Part shown: positions 19,712 through 29,179 of the stretch, in pieces
Layout: each line of letters begins with the position of its first letter
Numbering within the stretch: the stretch's first letter is position 1
Assembly (NCBI GenBank): GCA_023091735.1
Contig: JALKBU010000348.1
Span: forward strand, 1 to 46,500
Source of the DNA: Trichomonas tenax
Lineage: Eukaryota > Parabasalia > Trichomonadida > Trichomonadidae
Direction of reading: 5' to 3'
DNA: 46,500 bases
Notes under the pieces: model-generated
Told to the model about the DNA's origin: nothing
Database searches by the model: none
What the model saw: the letters and a program-made list of their open reading frames with translations, nothing else
Made by a program: the position numbers and the translations under genes

Positions 19712-19816
19712 AATAACCCACAAATTGTTCACCAAATCAATTCCAAGACTGGTTTGATTCTTGTTGTCATTTGCCATCGAAGTACCATGAATATAATAAA
19801 AAATTATCTATCCTAT
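19712..19816 (+). pseudogene. decayed 3' end of a second metallo-beta-lactamase-fold gene
   Basis: The stretch is clearly homologous to 18441-18570, the 3' end of the intact hydrolase gene. Shared words include CCAAATCAATT, ACTGGTTTGATT and CCATCGAAG, and then, past the stop codon, AATATAATAAAAA and TCTATCCTATA. The reading frame gives KTGLILVV against KTGLIGVI in the intact gene. About 30 bases are deleted near the end, and an in-frame TAA lies upstream at 19697-19699. Similarity in the 3' flank shows this was a DNA duplication, not just protein similarity. Confidence 0.7.
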
Positions 19817-20778
19817 ATTTGAACCAATATTAAAATGAAATAAAGTAGCCTCGAGTTAAATTTAAAGTTGGATATTTTGCATGTTGAATTTCCAAACAAA
19901 ATCAAGCGATGGATTTCAGGAAGTCCAACAGAGATTACTGGAATCGTTCCAAAATGTTGGTATGGATAAGATTTCAGAGTATAGAATTTGATTGAATTCG
20001 GAAAGTTGAAAATTGAATTAAAACTAAAATTCTTTTGACCAAAGTAAAAAAGTGATTTTACATTAGAACAATATTGGAAAATATTATTTCCAATCTGTTC
20101 AACAGATTCAGGAATTGACATAAAATGCAGTTTGTAACAACAATCAAAGCAATTATTACTCATTGCCTTTAAAGATGAGTTTGTTAAATCAACATTTGTT
20201 AAATATATTGCAAACAAATGTGAATATGGATCAAGAGTTTCAAGTCTTGAAGTTGATATAAAACTTTTAAGTTTTGTGCGAGAAAAAGCCGATGTTCCAA
20301 TTGACGATACTTCAAGTGAAAATACTTCAATATCAGAGTTCGCACGAATTAATTTATTGTCCTTCACAGATATCAATGAACCGTTTAATACTGCGAAATT
20401 TTCATTTGGTGAACTGAAAGAAAAGTTATTTAATTTATCGCATCCTTTGAAAACTGCCCATGGGTCAATTGTAGTCAATGATGATGGGAAAACCAAGCTC
20501 GGTATTGATGAATAATAAAATGCTTTTACTCCAATCGAAATTAGTGTTGATGAGAAAATTAGCTTCTCGAGACTTTTTGTTTGTGAAAAACCGAATGAAA
20601 GAATTCCTTGTATTTTTGATCTGCTCATATCAATGGTTTGCAATTTTGAATCCTGAAAACCGCATTCATCAATATATAAAATATTTGGAATCGATTCATC
20701 AATTATAATTGAACCTGTTCTCTGAGAATCTTTGATAGATATTCGATTTCCATTGACATTAAATGCATTAGTGTCCAT
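19813..20778 (-). CDS. short BspA-like LRR_5 leucine-rich repeat protein
   Basis: A 321-residue protein of the BspA-like family, abundant in trichomonads and implicated in surface contact or secretion. LRR_5-type repeats are seen, for example SLEKLIFSSTLISIGVKAF, LVFPSSLTTIDPWAVFKGC and MSIPESVEQIGNNIFQYC. I see no signal peptide or membrane helix, as is common for these proteins. The ATG at 20778 directly follows the Initiator TCATTA, supporting this start. The carboxy end (from about residue 250) is no longer repeat-like. The last codons overlap the edge of the hydrolase remnant on the other strand. Family members are often longer, so this may be a reduced copy. Confidence 0.8.
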   Translation of the reverse strand: MDTNAFNVNGNRISIKDSQRTGSIIIDESIPNILYIDECGFQDSKLQTIDMSRSKIQGILSFGFSQTKSLEKLIFSSTLISIGVKAFYYSSIPSLVFPSSLTTIDPWAVFKGCDKLNNFSFSSPNENFAVLNGSLISVKDNKLIRANSDIEVFSLEVSSIGTSAFSRTKLKSFISTSRLETLDPYSHLFAIYLTNVDLTNSSLKAMSNNCFDCCYKLHFMSIPESVEQIGNNIFQYCSNVKSLFYFGQKNFSFNSIFNFPNSIKFYTLKSYPYQHFGTIPVISVGLPEIHRLILFGNSTCKISNFKFNSRLLYFILILVQI

Positions 20779-20784
20779 TAATGA
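20779..20784 (-). promoter_or_regulatory. Initiator TCATTA
   Basis: On the minus strand TCATTA lies immediately before the ATG of the BspA-like gene, matching the parabasalid Initiator consensus and giving a very short leader. Confidence 0.65.
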
Positions 20785-20918
20785 ACTTTATCGAAAATAG
20801 AATTTTTGATTTCATAAAAATGTCACTTTTATTTGAGATTTGAATTCTAAACTGCTCATCTGACACTTTATGATTCTCTAATGGACTTCAGCCAGAGGGA
20901 AAGGAATTTTCTCGTATT

Positions 20919-21238
20919 CAGGGTCTTTTGAGAAGCCTAACTAAGGCCGATCGCATAAAATAGCTCGCAACAAATGCTATTCGCAAAATTTCCAAAATGT
21001 CGACAAATTTTATCAAAGTTAAGCGTTGGGAGGCACATTTCCTACCGGAAGAGCAAATAGGATATGTTCTGCGCTCAAATAGAAACAGGCTTGAGCCTTA
21101 CATACCGAGTTAGAAAAGAAATAATCAAAATCGAGGTTAATATCTCAATTTCTGTCTCTACAATTGATACAGCATCATAGAGCAACTATTTCAAATACAA
21201 ATCATCTTAGTTAGTTAGGCTTCTCACAAGACACCCTG
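20919..21238. mobile_element. MITE-like element, 320 bp, terminal inverted repeats CAGGGT...
   Basis: The left end (20919-20945) reads CAGGGTCTTTTGAGAAGC and continues CTAACTAAG. The right end (21206-21238), reverse complemented, reads CAGGGTGTCTTGTGAGAA then GCCTAACTAACTAAG. The ends align with two short gaps. The right end is followed by TA, and the left is preceded by TATT, suggesting a Tc1/mariner-type TA target with slight decay. The interior has only a short frame (from ATG at about 20998, 32 codons) and no transposase. Confidence 0.65.
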
Positions 21239-21301
21239 TACCAAAAATGTTTTGTTCCATATTTATATGGAACAATCAAACCAAGTGATAGAGTGTTTTA
21301 G

Positions 21302-21511
21302 TTTTCCGAGGAATTAGAAGACACACGTCTATCTGCAGAAGATAAAGCTGCAATTGCTATATTTGTTAGTATAATTCTTGCTGTTGCAATTATTACAGCA
21401 GTTGCCGTTGTTCTATGTTGCAACTTCTGTCTTTGCTGTGCTTCATGCTGCTATTCATGCTGCCACTGCAGGAAAGACCAGAAAGAAGACAGTGACAAAG
21501 CTGAAGTTTAA
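21302..21511 (+). pseudogene. orphan transmembrane and Cys-rich cytoplasmic tail of a surface protein
   Basis: The frame from a TAG at 21299-21301 to a TAA at 21509-21511 encodes an acidic juxtamembrane stretch, a hydrophobic helix (AIAIFVSIILAVAIITAVAV), a run with ten cysteines (CCNFCLCCASCCYSCCHC) and a short charged tail. This is the usual carboxy end of trichomonad BspA- or Pmp-like membrane proteins. No ATG or ectodomain precedes it, so it looks like the 3' stub of a deleted gene. The Cys cluster would suit palmitoylation. Confidence 0.65.
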
Positions 21512-21597
21512 AAATAATCAATAGAACTTTGTTGCCGTCTTTTAATATTGCAACAACCAATCATCTGCATCAGACAGTGACAAAGCTGAAGTTTAAA
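21487..21597 (+). repeat. 26-bp direct repeat covering the tail's stop codon
   Basis: AGACAGTGACAAAGCTGA plus GTTTAAA occurs at 21487-21512 and identically at 21572-21597. The copies cover the last codons and stop of the orphan tail. The 85-base period suggests a recent local duplication. Confidence 0.8.
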
Positions 21598-21631
21598 TTA
21601 AAAACATTTTTATATAACTATAGCTGTATAT

Positions 21632-24600
21632 TTATTGGGAAAGTCTATCAAATTCTTCTGTAACTTTGGAAACATCTTCTGTTTCTGAGGCAGCAATCAA
21701 GAATGATATTCCGTGGTTTTCTTCCGAACCGCTGCAAACGAGAAGAATTGATTGAACACGACTTTGGATCTTGAAAGCATCGGACTGAACACATTTGGCA
21801 CAGTCTTCAGCACTGTATTTGTTCCTGGACAAGAAAACGCCAAGAACACTGAAGAGGACTGCAAAGTCGCGTGATTTCTGACTAAGATTGTTAAATAAGA
21901 TTGTCGGGACGTCAATATTTGAGGCATTCTGAAGAAGTGATAACAAGAAACGTCCGAGTCTTGCGCTTGGGAAGTTGACAAACCTCTCAGCGCTCAAATT
22001 AATGAACTGATTCTTCCAATACTTGGATGCATTTTCATCAACAGCAACTTGCATTGTTTGGCCATAACTATCTTCGATAGCAGAATAAACTTGAATTGAA
22101 TCGAATGGAAGATTGAATATTGTTCTTATAAGATCAAAATCTTTCATTCCAAGCATTGTCATTATCGGGAGTGACGAAACCATGCAAGCTTTTCGCGTAT
22201 CAACTAAAAATGTAGACTTAATTTTATCACAGAAGATTGGAGGAATTGGAACAACTTGTGGATGCGAAAGAAGTGAAATTACAAAGTTTGTGAAATCTCT
22301 GGAAACTAAAAAGTTCTTTTCGATTTTATCGAAGTGATTATAAAGACATGGAATCAATTTGATTACCAATAAAAAGTTCGTTGTTGGCTGAGTGACATCA
22401 ATATACAATGTCAAAGTTCTGATTAGTGCAGAAATCAATGAAGGAAGAGTTGATTTGAATGCATTCTCCATGAATGCTTGTGTTATTCCAATTCCAGGAA
22501 GCAATGATTTAATATGAACTAATGCTTCTGTCTCGATGATGCTTGTCAACAAAATTGAATTGTATGGTGTCATAATAGCATTTGTAATGAAGTTTGGAAC
22601 GTGGTTTGTGCAGTAAGGAATCAAAGATTTATAAATCTTCAAAACATCAGCAACACAAGTATCAGTGATGTTTGTGATCATGTTTGGAAGGTTCTCAATC
22701 AACAAATCAGAAAATCTTTTTTGAACTGCTTTCTTTGTCTTTGTCGCGTCAATGCATGCAAGAAGGAATCTCGTAAATGCAGATTTCTTGTTTGATGTTT
22801 GCATCTCAGGGAAGATAACAAACAAACGAAGACAGAAATCGAAAATGAATTCAATGTTGAAGAGTGGGTTCGACAAGAAACTGATCAATGGAGCAATTTG
22901 TTTGGATTTATAATCCGGTTCAGATTCGAAGAACTTCAAGAAATATGCTGGGTCGGAATCAACAAATGCTGAAATATTCTTTGATTTGTTATATTGCATT
23001 ATTAAAGCCGGTTCAATTTTAGCACCAAGTTTCCTTTCAATTTTCTCTTTGATTTCTGGAGATAAAGATTCAACAAATCCATTTCCTGAGAAACACTTAA
23101 TGAAGTGTGAAAAGACTCTGTCTGTTAGTACAATCATATGCTTCTGAATGATTGTTAAATCAACTGGCTGCTTGACTCTTGTTGCAAAATCGAGAACAGA
23201 ATTCATTGCATTGATATTGAAATTAGCTTCTGAAAACTCAAACGCTTTCATGAATATAGCAGGATCAACTTGTTTGTTGTGATTCTCGAAGAAACTTCTC
23301 AATAAACTGATTTCTTTGACGAACTTTCCTTTTCTTAAAATTGGAGCAGCAGTGCTTAGCTTTGTGTTTGTTACTGGTTTTAGAGTGAATTTCTTTTCTG
23401 GTGCTTTCTCTTCGACAATAATTTCACTCAAATCATAGAAGTTGAATTGCCTGATGTTTTCTTTGATATAAGGAATCAAATTTTCCCATGAGAACCATTG
23501 CTTGTACTCGAAAATGAACTGCCAATGTGAAGGTTTGAATGTTTCAGGCTCTGTAACAACCCATCTTGTATTGAGTCTGTTCAAGAATGTCAATAAATTT
23601 CTTCTTATTGGGACATCATCGAGAATCCATTTTGTGATTGTATTCTCTTTGAGGTACTTAGAAACTTGTTCATCATATCTTCCATTCTGTTCATTGGAAA
23701 ATTCAACAAGCGCCAAAGAATTTTCTTCTGAGATTTTCGGTAAAATGAAGTTTCCAGCAACATGAAGTAACTTATAAAGTAAAGCAATCTGTGATAACTG
23801 TGACATTCTCTTGAGAGCCTTATCAACACAATTCATTGTGAATTCGTGATCATGTTGATCAACAATAACGAATGAGAAGAAAATTAAGTTTGTGTTATCA
23901 TTATTTTGATCAGATAAGAAAGCTCTTGCAATTTGAATGATGTTTTCTGGAACAGCTTTTCCTGTTCTAATAATTAGAGACAAACAACTTGCTGCAACAT
24001 TATCATCAGATGTGGTCATCAATAAGTAGTTATTTGTGGCCATCAAATGATCAAATGCCACTGGATTCTTGTTATACATCAAAATGCATTCATCTAAAGC
24101 AATGATATCGAAAACTGGAATCAATGTTAATGAGATCCAAAACATAGCATTTGTGTCTTTGATTTGCTCTGGCTTGAGTGAAATCAAGAACAAAAATACG
24201 TTTTTGATGTGCTTCAAAGTCTTTTTATGATTCAAGACTGGATTTGAAACAATATCAGTGTCAACTTTGTCTAAGAAAGGTTCATCAATAGTTGAATCCA
24301 AATATTTCTTCAATGAACTATCAACTTTGGTGTGAGTGTATTGTTGAATGTATTTAACGATATAACTAAATGCGAATTCTCTTACACCCTCTGGAAGTTC
24401 ATGAATTGTTACTCTGCTCAAGAATAAGAAAGCGTGTGGTGAAACTCTTGTATCATCATAATGTTGCATCACTTCAAATGCAATTGGAACAAATTGTTGG
24501 AATTGCGGAGCTTTGAAGTTCTTCGCTAATTTAGATAACAACTTAAATCTCTTTTCGCAAACATTTTCATCAATCCAATCGCTCCACATCAATCTGCTCA

Positions 24601-26002
24601 ATATCATATCAAGATTGGAATAAGAAGCAAATCGAACAAACGATTTAATTGCTGATGTGCATAATCTATCATTTGAACTCAAAGAAAATTCAACAAGTCT
24701 GTCAACAGCCAAATCAACATAACGAGGAATCAATGAAGGTTCGATTTCATCAATGACTTTAGTGACTGCTTCATCGTGAACCCAGTTTTTGTTTTTAGTT
24801 TTGAGAATTAATTCCAATAATTGCAAATGGAATCTCTTCTTGCATGACCTGAGCATTCTCTTGATGCACTTAGCGAAGCCTTCAACGAGAACACAGTATA
24901 AATCATTTTCTGAATTCTTATATTTCAAAAACATTTCTGAAATGACATCTGGATCACAGTTTTCGTTATTTTTGAAGTAAGATGCAATGGCTGTAATCTT
25001 TGCTGACTTAATTTGATCTGTATCCTTTGGATCATCTTGTAATTCTTCTAATGGTGTTGGTAATAAAAATAGACGTACTTTATAGACTGGAGAGAACTCT
25101 TTCTTTGTGATTTCGCGTATTTTTTGCTGAAATTCGTCGTATTCATGGGATCCTTTGATATAATTCAAATAAAGTGAACAAATCATGCAGGAACTTTCGA
25201 AAACAGATAGATTTGTTGCTGGTTCCTTGGATAATTCAGCAATTGCAGCATTAACGAACAACATTCGATCCGAAATATCTAATAAATCATAATTTACTTT
25301 CTTGCTGAGAATTTGAGGACCTAGCCACACAGCACATATGTTTAAGTTGTTCTCTTTGATGAATTGAACTAATAATTTTAATAATTGATTTGGTTGACAA
25401 TCAATAAGACTTACAACGCAGGAAACGAAGGCCGCACTTGGGTTTCTTCCGCATTTGAATACGAGCGATCTAAGAATGTTTTGATGAAATTCGATTGGTA
25501 AATTGTTCATTAATGGAATAATTTGCGGTAAAAATTTCAAATTTTCTGTCATATCGACACTAAAGTGTGTTGACACTTGAACTTTCGAAACAAATTCACT
25601 TATATGGACAGGGGTGATAAATCTTGTTAAATAAACAAAAGTATTAATGATAGCAATCGAAACTTTCGGTGAAATTGGTAATGGGGCAACAGCTGTATTG
25701 AATGCATTTGTAAATTCGTGAGGAATGAAAGGAGTTACGCACATAACAAGTCCACCAAGCGCATTATAAGCGCCAATGCGGACTGTCGGTTCCTGATGAT
25801 CTGCGTATCTGAAAATTGTATTGAGAACGACAGCAATTGACTTCTCACAGTCGTCTTTGTGGAATTTTGATAGCCATTGTAGTGAAAAACTCAGTCTTAG
25901 CTTTCCTAATTCAGCCACAATTTTCTCTCTCGGGTGGTTTCGGTGGTTGACGTAAGCGTCGACGAGAAATCGCAATGAACTGTCGTGATCAAGGACGCTC
26001 AT
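21632..26002 (-). CDS. 1456-residue ARM/HEAT-type alpha-solenoid protein, function unknown
   Basis: A very long intact frame made of amphipathic helical pairs typical of ARM/HEAT solenoids, for example PTVRIGAYNALGGLVMCV near residue 75. It has no signal peptide, no obvious membrane helix and no enzymatic motif. Such proteins act as scaffolds or adaptors; the partner is unknown. The first ATG (26002) has the Initiator TCACAAA 9 bases upstream, fixing the start. The TAA stop is followed by ATA, giving TAAA overlapping the stop, a polyadenylation arrangement described for trichomonads. Codons are richer in G and C than the flanking spacers, which suggests a conserved, expressed gene. I do not recognise an orthologue by sight. 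Confidence 0.8.
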   Translation of the reverse strand: MSVLDHDSSLRFLVDAYVNHRNHPREKIVAELGKLRLSFSLQWLSKFHKDDCEKSIAVVLNTIFRYADHQEPTVRIGAYNALGGLVMCVTPFIPHEFTNAFNTAVAPLPISPKVSIAIINTFVYLTRFITPVHISEFVSKVQVSTHFSVDMTENLKFLPQIIPLMNNLPIEFHQNILRSLVFKCGRNPSAAFVSCVVSLIDCQPNQLLKLLVQFIKENNLNICAVWLGPQILSKKVNYDLLDISDRMLFVNAAIAELSKEPATNLSVFESSCMICSLYLNYIKGSHEYDEFQQKIREITKKEFSPVYKVRLFLLPTPLEELQDDPKDTDQIKSAKITAIASYFKNNENCDPDVISEMFLKYKNSENDLYCVLVEGFAKCIKRMLRSCKKRFHLQLLELILKTKNKNWVHDEAVTKVIDEIEPSLIPRYVDLAVDRLVEFSLSSNDRLCTSAIKSFVRFASYSNLDMILSRLMWSDWIDENVCEKRFKLLSKLAKNFKAPQFQQFVPIAFEVMQHYDDTRVSPHAFLFLSRVTIHELPEGVREFAFSYIVKYIQQYTHTKVDSSLKKYLDSTIDEPFLDKVDTDIVSNPVLNHKKTLKHIKNVFLFLISLKPEQIKDTNAMFWISLTLIPVFDIIALDECILMYNKNPVAFDHLMATNNYLLMTTSDDNVAASCLSLIIRTGKAVPENIIQIARAFLSDQNNDNTNLIFFSFVIVDQHDHEFTMNCVDKALKRMSQLSQIALLYKLLHVAGNFILPKISEENSLALVEFSNEQNGRYDEQVSKYLKENTITKWILDDVPIRRNLLTFLNRLNTRWVVTEPETFKPSHWQFIFEYKQWFSWENLIPYIKENIRQFNFYDLSEIIVEEKAPEKKFTLKPVTNTKLSTAAPILRKGKFVKEISLLRSFFENHNKQVDPAIFMKAFEFSEANFNINAMNSVLDFATRVKQPVDLTIIQKHMIVLTDRVFSHFIKCFSGNGFVESLSPEIKEKIERKLGAKIEPALIMQYNKSKNISAFVDSDPAYFLKFFESEPDYKSKQIAPLISFLSNPLFNIEFIFDFCLRLFVIFPEMQTSNKKSAFTRFLLACIDATKTKKAVQKRFSDLLIENLPNMITNITDTCVADVLKIYKSLIPYCTNHVPNFITNAIMTPYNSILLTSIIETEALVHIKSLLPGIGITQAFMENAFKSTLPSLISALIRTLTLYIDVTQPTTNFLLVIKLIPCLYNHFDKIEKNFLVSRDFTNFVISLLSHPQVVPIPPIFCDKIKSTFLVDTRKACMVSSLPIMTMLGMKDFDLIRTIFNLPFDSIQVYSAIEDSYGQTMQVAVDENASKYWKNQFINLSAERFVNFPSARLGRFLLSLLQNASNIDVPTILFNNLSQKSRDFAVLFSVLGVFLSRNKYSAEDCAKCVQSDAFKIQSRVQSILLVCSGSEENHGISFLIAASETEDVSKVTEEFDRLSQ

Positions 26003-26010
26003 TTCGATTC

Positions 26011-26017
26011 TTTGTGA
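26011..26017 (-). promoter_or_regulatory. Initiator TCACAAA
   Basis: On the minus strand TCACAAA ends 9 bases before the ATG of the solenoid gene, at the spacing usual for parabasalid promoters. Confidence 0.6.
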
Positions 26018-26210
26018 AAATCCGGGTCTGACAAAAATAAGCAGGGATTTTCAAAATTGCTTATCAAAACCCACTTGATAATCAAAATCAATTGCAACAA
26101 TCTAAATAATATTTCATCATATACCTGAAATACAGAGGTACGAGAGTGATAAAAATATGAAAATGATAATATGCCTATTTTTTATTAGAAACAGACGAAA
26201 GCAAATAATT

Positions 26211-26776
26211 TTACATGTTCTTGAAGGTATCAATATGTGGCTGTATATTCTGAGAACTAAATTCATAAACTTTCTCGAGAACTATAGATCTGAAAAGCTT
26301 AAAGTTGTCAACAGTAAAAAAAACCTTTTCGGCTTGAGTGAAATGAGGATTAGCATAAACAAATGGATTAATCGATAAGCTCCATTCACCTTTCGTGTAT
26401 GCTTGACGAGCTTTTATTGTGTAAGCTCCATTTGATCGTATGAACTTAATGACTGTGGACTGTAAAAGAGAAGTTCTTAAATCTTCTTTGGGTTGATCCA
26501 TTGAGAATTTATGAAATGCTCTTTTTGATGTTGATGTGAACTGTGCAAGTCTGAATTAGTTCGATAATGATTGCAGATCTAACGAAAAAGTTGAAGCAAT
26601 TTGGTCTATGGCTGATTGAAGATTATTTACTGTCCAGTCACCGGATATAATGTCGCTCTTGAATCCAGGTGACTTGATAGCTGAAAGTGAGGGAGTTAAT
26701 TCGATTGTAACCTCTGATTTTATGAATAAATAAGGCTAGATTGGCAAGTTGACATCAATTTTGGCAATGGAAAAAA
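26211..26776 (-). pseudogene. gene remnant broken by two in-frame stops, abutting a tRNA
   Basis: One minus-strand frame stays protein-like from the edge of the tRNA (26776) to its stop at 26211, about 188 codons. It is interrupted only by TAG at 26736-26738 and TAA at 26556-26558. Between them it reads IELTPSLSAIKSPGFKSD and similar. After the TAA it continues FRLAQFTSTSKRAFHKFS, and then the 96 codons from the ATG at 26501. The 96-codon piece could be taken as a gene because TCATAAA precedes its ATG, but that word is itself part of the upstream coding sense. Alternating polar and hydrophobic residues suggest a beta-rich protein. No family recognised; the amino end is lost at the tRNA. Confidence 0.5.
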
Positions 26777-26848
26777 TGGATGCAGGGGAGATTGAATCCT
26801 CGGCCTCAACAATGCAAATGTTGCGCTCTACCACTGAGCTATGCACCC
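26777..26848 (-). tRNA. tRNA-Ala (TGC)
   Basis: Minus-strand cloverleaf of 72 bases. Acceptor GGGTGCA/TGCATCC (one G-T pair), discriminator A. D arm GCTC-AGTGGTA-GAGC. Anticodon arm CAACA-TTTGCAT-TGTTG with anticodon TGC. T arm GAGGA-TTCAATC-TCCCC with one A-C mismatch. No intron. The mismatch and the adjacent pseudogene leave some doubt whether it is functional. Confidence 0.85.
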
Positions 26849-26906
26849 TTGGACATTTCCAGATATTTAAAGAAGCTGATTGCACGGCACAGAGAAGCAG
26901 AGATTT

Positions 26907-27121
26907 ATGTTATATAATGAGAATGATTATTTCATGAATTCAATATCTGATGATGTATTTAAATCAGAAATACAAAATATCCAGTTTTGCCATTGTTTGC
27001 ACTTCCGCATTTTAATTTGAAAGAAAAATATTTCATTGAGAAAGGATGTGAAGAATGTGTGTTTATTCGTTTAGATTTACCTATAATGGATGCTTTAATC
27101 AGTGCAAGCAATCATGTCTAA
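26907..27121 (+). pseudogene. possible coding scrap with one frameshift
   Basis: A plus-strand reading MLYNENDYFMNSISDDVFKS ends near 26980. It continues in another frame as LPHFNLKEKYFIEKGCEECV and onward to a TAA at 27119-27121. Both parts have protein-like composition, but neither family nor exact break is clear. Confidence 0.3.
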
Positions 27122-27687
27122 ATAATCAATGAATAGCAAGTCTTGATTAAATTTTTCGAATGAATTTTGGAACAGTCTGTGGCAAAACTGGGTATTCAAA
27201 AATGATTTTCTTCCCCAAGAAAGAGTGCAAAGGAAATTGTTATTTATTGTATACAATTACTTTAAGTCCTAATTTTAATCTATTTGCATATTGTGAACAT
27301 TAAACAATTGCTTCAAATAGGAATTTGTAATTCGAAATTAAAATACGTGTAAAAAGCCAATAAGAGATTCTTAACACTATTAAAACATTTTCTTTGCGAT
27401 ATTTTGTAAACTAAATGTTTCAATTTGATGTAATATTTTGACAATTAAATATTAATCATAAACTCATTCCATACTTTAAAGGAGCCATACAAAAGAGGAA
27501 TCATAAAAGTTGATAATATAAAATGTTCTAATTTTAAATCAATTGTTCAATTCGTCAATATTGGGAGAATTAAATCAAGATGGCGACAAATTTAATCGTA
27601 AAACAACAATAACACAGTCTATTAATGATATTTATGAAATAAAATCGTCTAAATTCAAATTGAGTAGTTGTAAAAGCCAAAATTTTA
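27122..27687. other. intergenic, nothing recognised
   Basis: AT-rich spacer upstream of the membrane-protein gene. No convincing Initiator was found close to the ATG at 27688. Confidence 0.4.
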
Positions 27688-28986
27688 ATGGATTCCGCGA
27701 ATATTAAATCAGTGACAATCGACGTAAAGCCGAAACATTCGAAATATAATTTTATGCAGTTAATCGTCGCCATCATCACGTTTTTCGTTTGCATTTTTGT
27801 AGTATATAAATCATTTTCAGGCAGAATCAAAGATCTTCACGATGTGATACACGGCAATAGGCACCTTTATCCCAACGGCACACTTTATTTCTACTCATCA
27901 AACGTTAATTTCAATTCAAATAATTATTTCAGCTCAATTTACGTGAAAGGAGCCGGCACTCTTGCTTCCGTTGACGACAAAAATTCAATTCTCGCGATAT
28001 TAACGTGCCAAGGCAAATCTATTCCGAAGACAATATCAGATACATTTTTAACGACACCTTCAGGAGAAGCGGAACTTTATACTTCGTGGTATCCAATATA
28101 TGAGTCTATCGTCGTCGAACTTTACATTCCTGGCTCTGCTTCTAAAGATATTAAACCATATTTGTTTGTAGTTAAAAGCACAGAAAAATCAGCGCAAAAA
28201 ATGAACTCCATTAATTCCATTTTTAGGATATTAACGATATCATACTTAATACTCTTTGTATTGAGTTTCATTTTGTATTCAAATCGTTATCCAGAACTCC
28301 CAAGAGTTCTTTCGTTGATGATTCTCATTGTTGCTTTCATTGCAAATCTCAATTACAATCATTCTGTTGAAGAAGATAAATTATCAATTTTCAAACACAC
28401 AATTTTCTTAATGGTTCGTGGAATTCACGGTGCCATTAACCTTGCATCTGTGTTTGCTCTGTCAATGCACTACTTTTCTCCTGAAAATTTAGGAACTGCA
28501 TTTTTGATCGCTGCACTTTACGTTGTTACTGAAGCAATGACGTCCATTACCACTGATTCATTCATTGTTTCATATTTCTTTGATAACAATGGTATAGTTT
28601 GGGTCTTTTTCTTCTCAACATCGATAATCACGAAAGTTACTTTCACAATTTTAACTTATCATCATTTGATTATGACAGCTGTACAGACCTCAATGAAGAG
28701 AAAACGAATGTACATGTATTTCTATTCAGCTTTATTGACATTATTAGTTATCCCACAAATTATAAGAGCAACACTTATTATTTACAACGGATATCAAAGC
28801 AGTATGATGAATTTCATCTGTGAATACGTTGTTCAGTTTATTTACGTGATTTTCTTCGTAATTATTGCATGGCCATCATTTGAAAAGCCGTTGAAGCCAG
28901 AAAATGTTTCTGACATTCTCGATATGGACCATGGAAGACTTGAGTTCGAACGTGACATGTCTGTTCAATTTTCCGAGCAACCATAA
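27688..28986 (+). CDS. eight-helix membrane protein, Wntless/GOST-like layout
   Basis: A 432-residue integral membrane protein. A first helix at about 24-42 (LIVAIITFFVCIFVVYKSF) is followed by a beta-rich extracytoplasmic domain of about 135 residues. Seven helices follow, starting near 181, with FRILTISYLILFVLSFIL first and ICEYVVQFIYVIFFVIIA last, then a charged tail of about 40 residues. A single anchor plus luminal domain plus seven helices is the layout of GOST/Wntless-type trafficking receptors; that assignment rests on layout only. It could also be another seven-helix family. ATG 27688 is the first in frame after upstream stops, and the frame is intact. Trafficking of surface cargo would be the expected role if the GOST assignment holds. 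Confidence 0.65.
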   Translation: MDSANIKSVTIDVKPKHSKYNFMQLIVAIITFFVCIFVVYKSFSGRIKDLHDVIHGNRHLYPNGTLYFYSSNVNFNSNNYFSSIYVKGAGTLASVDDKNSILAILTCQGKSIPKTISDTFLTTPSGEAELYTSWYPIYESIVVELYIPGSASKDIKPYLFVVKSTEKSAQKMNSINSIFRILTISYLILFVLSFILYSNRYPELPRVLSLMILIVAFIANLNYNHSVEEDKLSIFKHTIFLMVRGIHGAINLASVFALSMHYFSPENLGTAFLIAALYVVTEAMTSITTDSFIVSYFFDNNGIVWVFFFSTSIITKVTFTILTYHHLIMTAVQTSMKRKRMYMYFYSALLTLLVIPQIIRATLIIYNGYQSSMMNFICEYVVQFIYVIFFVIIAWPSFEKPLKPENVSDILDMDHGRLEFERDMSVQFSEQP

Positions 28987-29179
28987 TCAAATTAACGTTG
29001 ACATTGTATTAACGTTTTGTTATATATATTTAATGTAAGTGTATTTAAAATATTACTGATTTAAATCAAAATCTATATAAAATAAAAATCGTTTAAAAGA
29101 ACGGCACAGCATCGATTTGATATCATTTATTAATAAGGTTAATAAATTGAGAGGACTTCTTATCGTCCAGTGTGCACCC

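Noticed and set aside
26211..26501. 96-codon frame with TCATAAA before its ATG as a stand-alone gene
   Set aside because: The same frame is protein-like upstream through two stops to 26776, so the Initiator-like word is part of older coding sequence.
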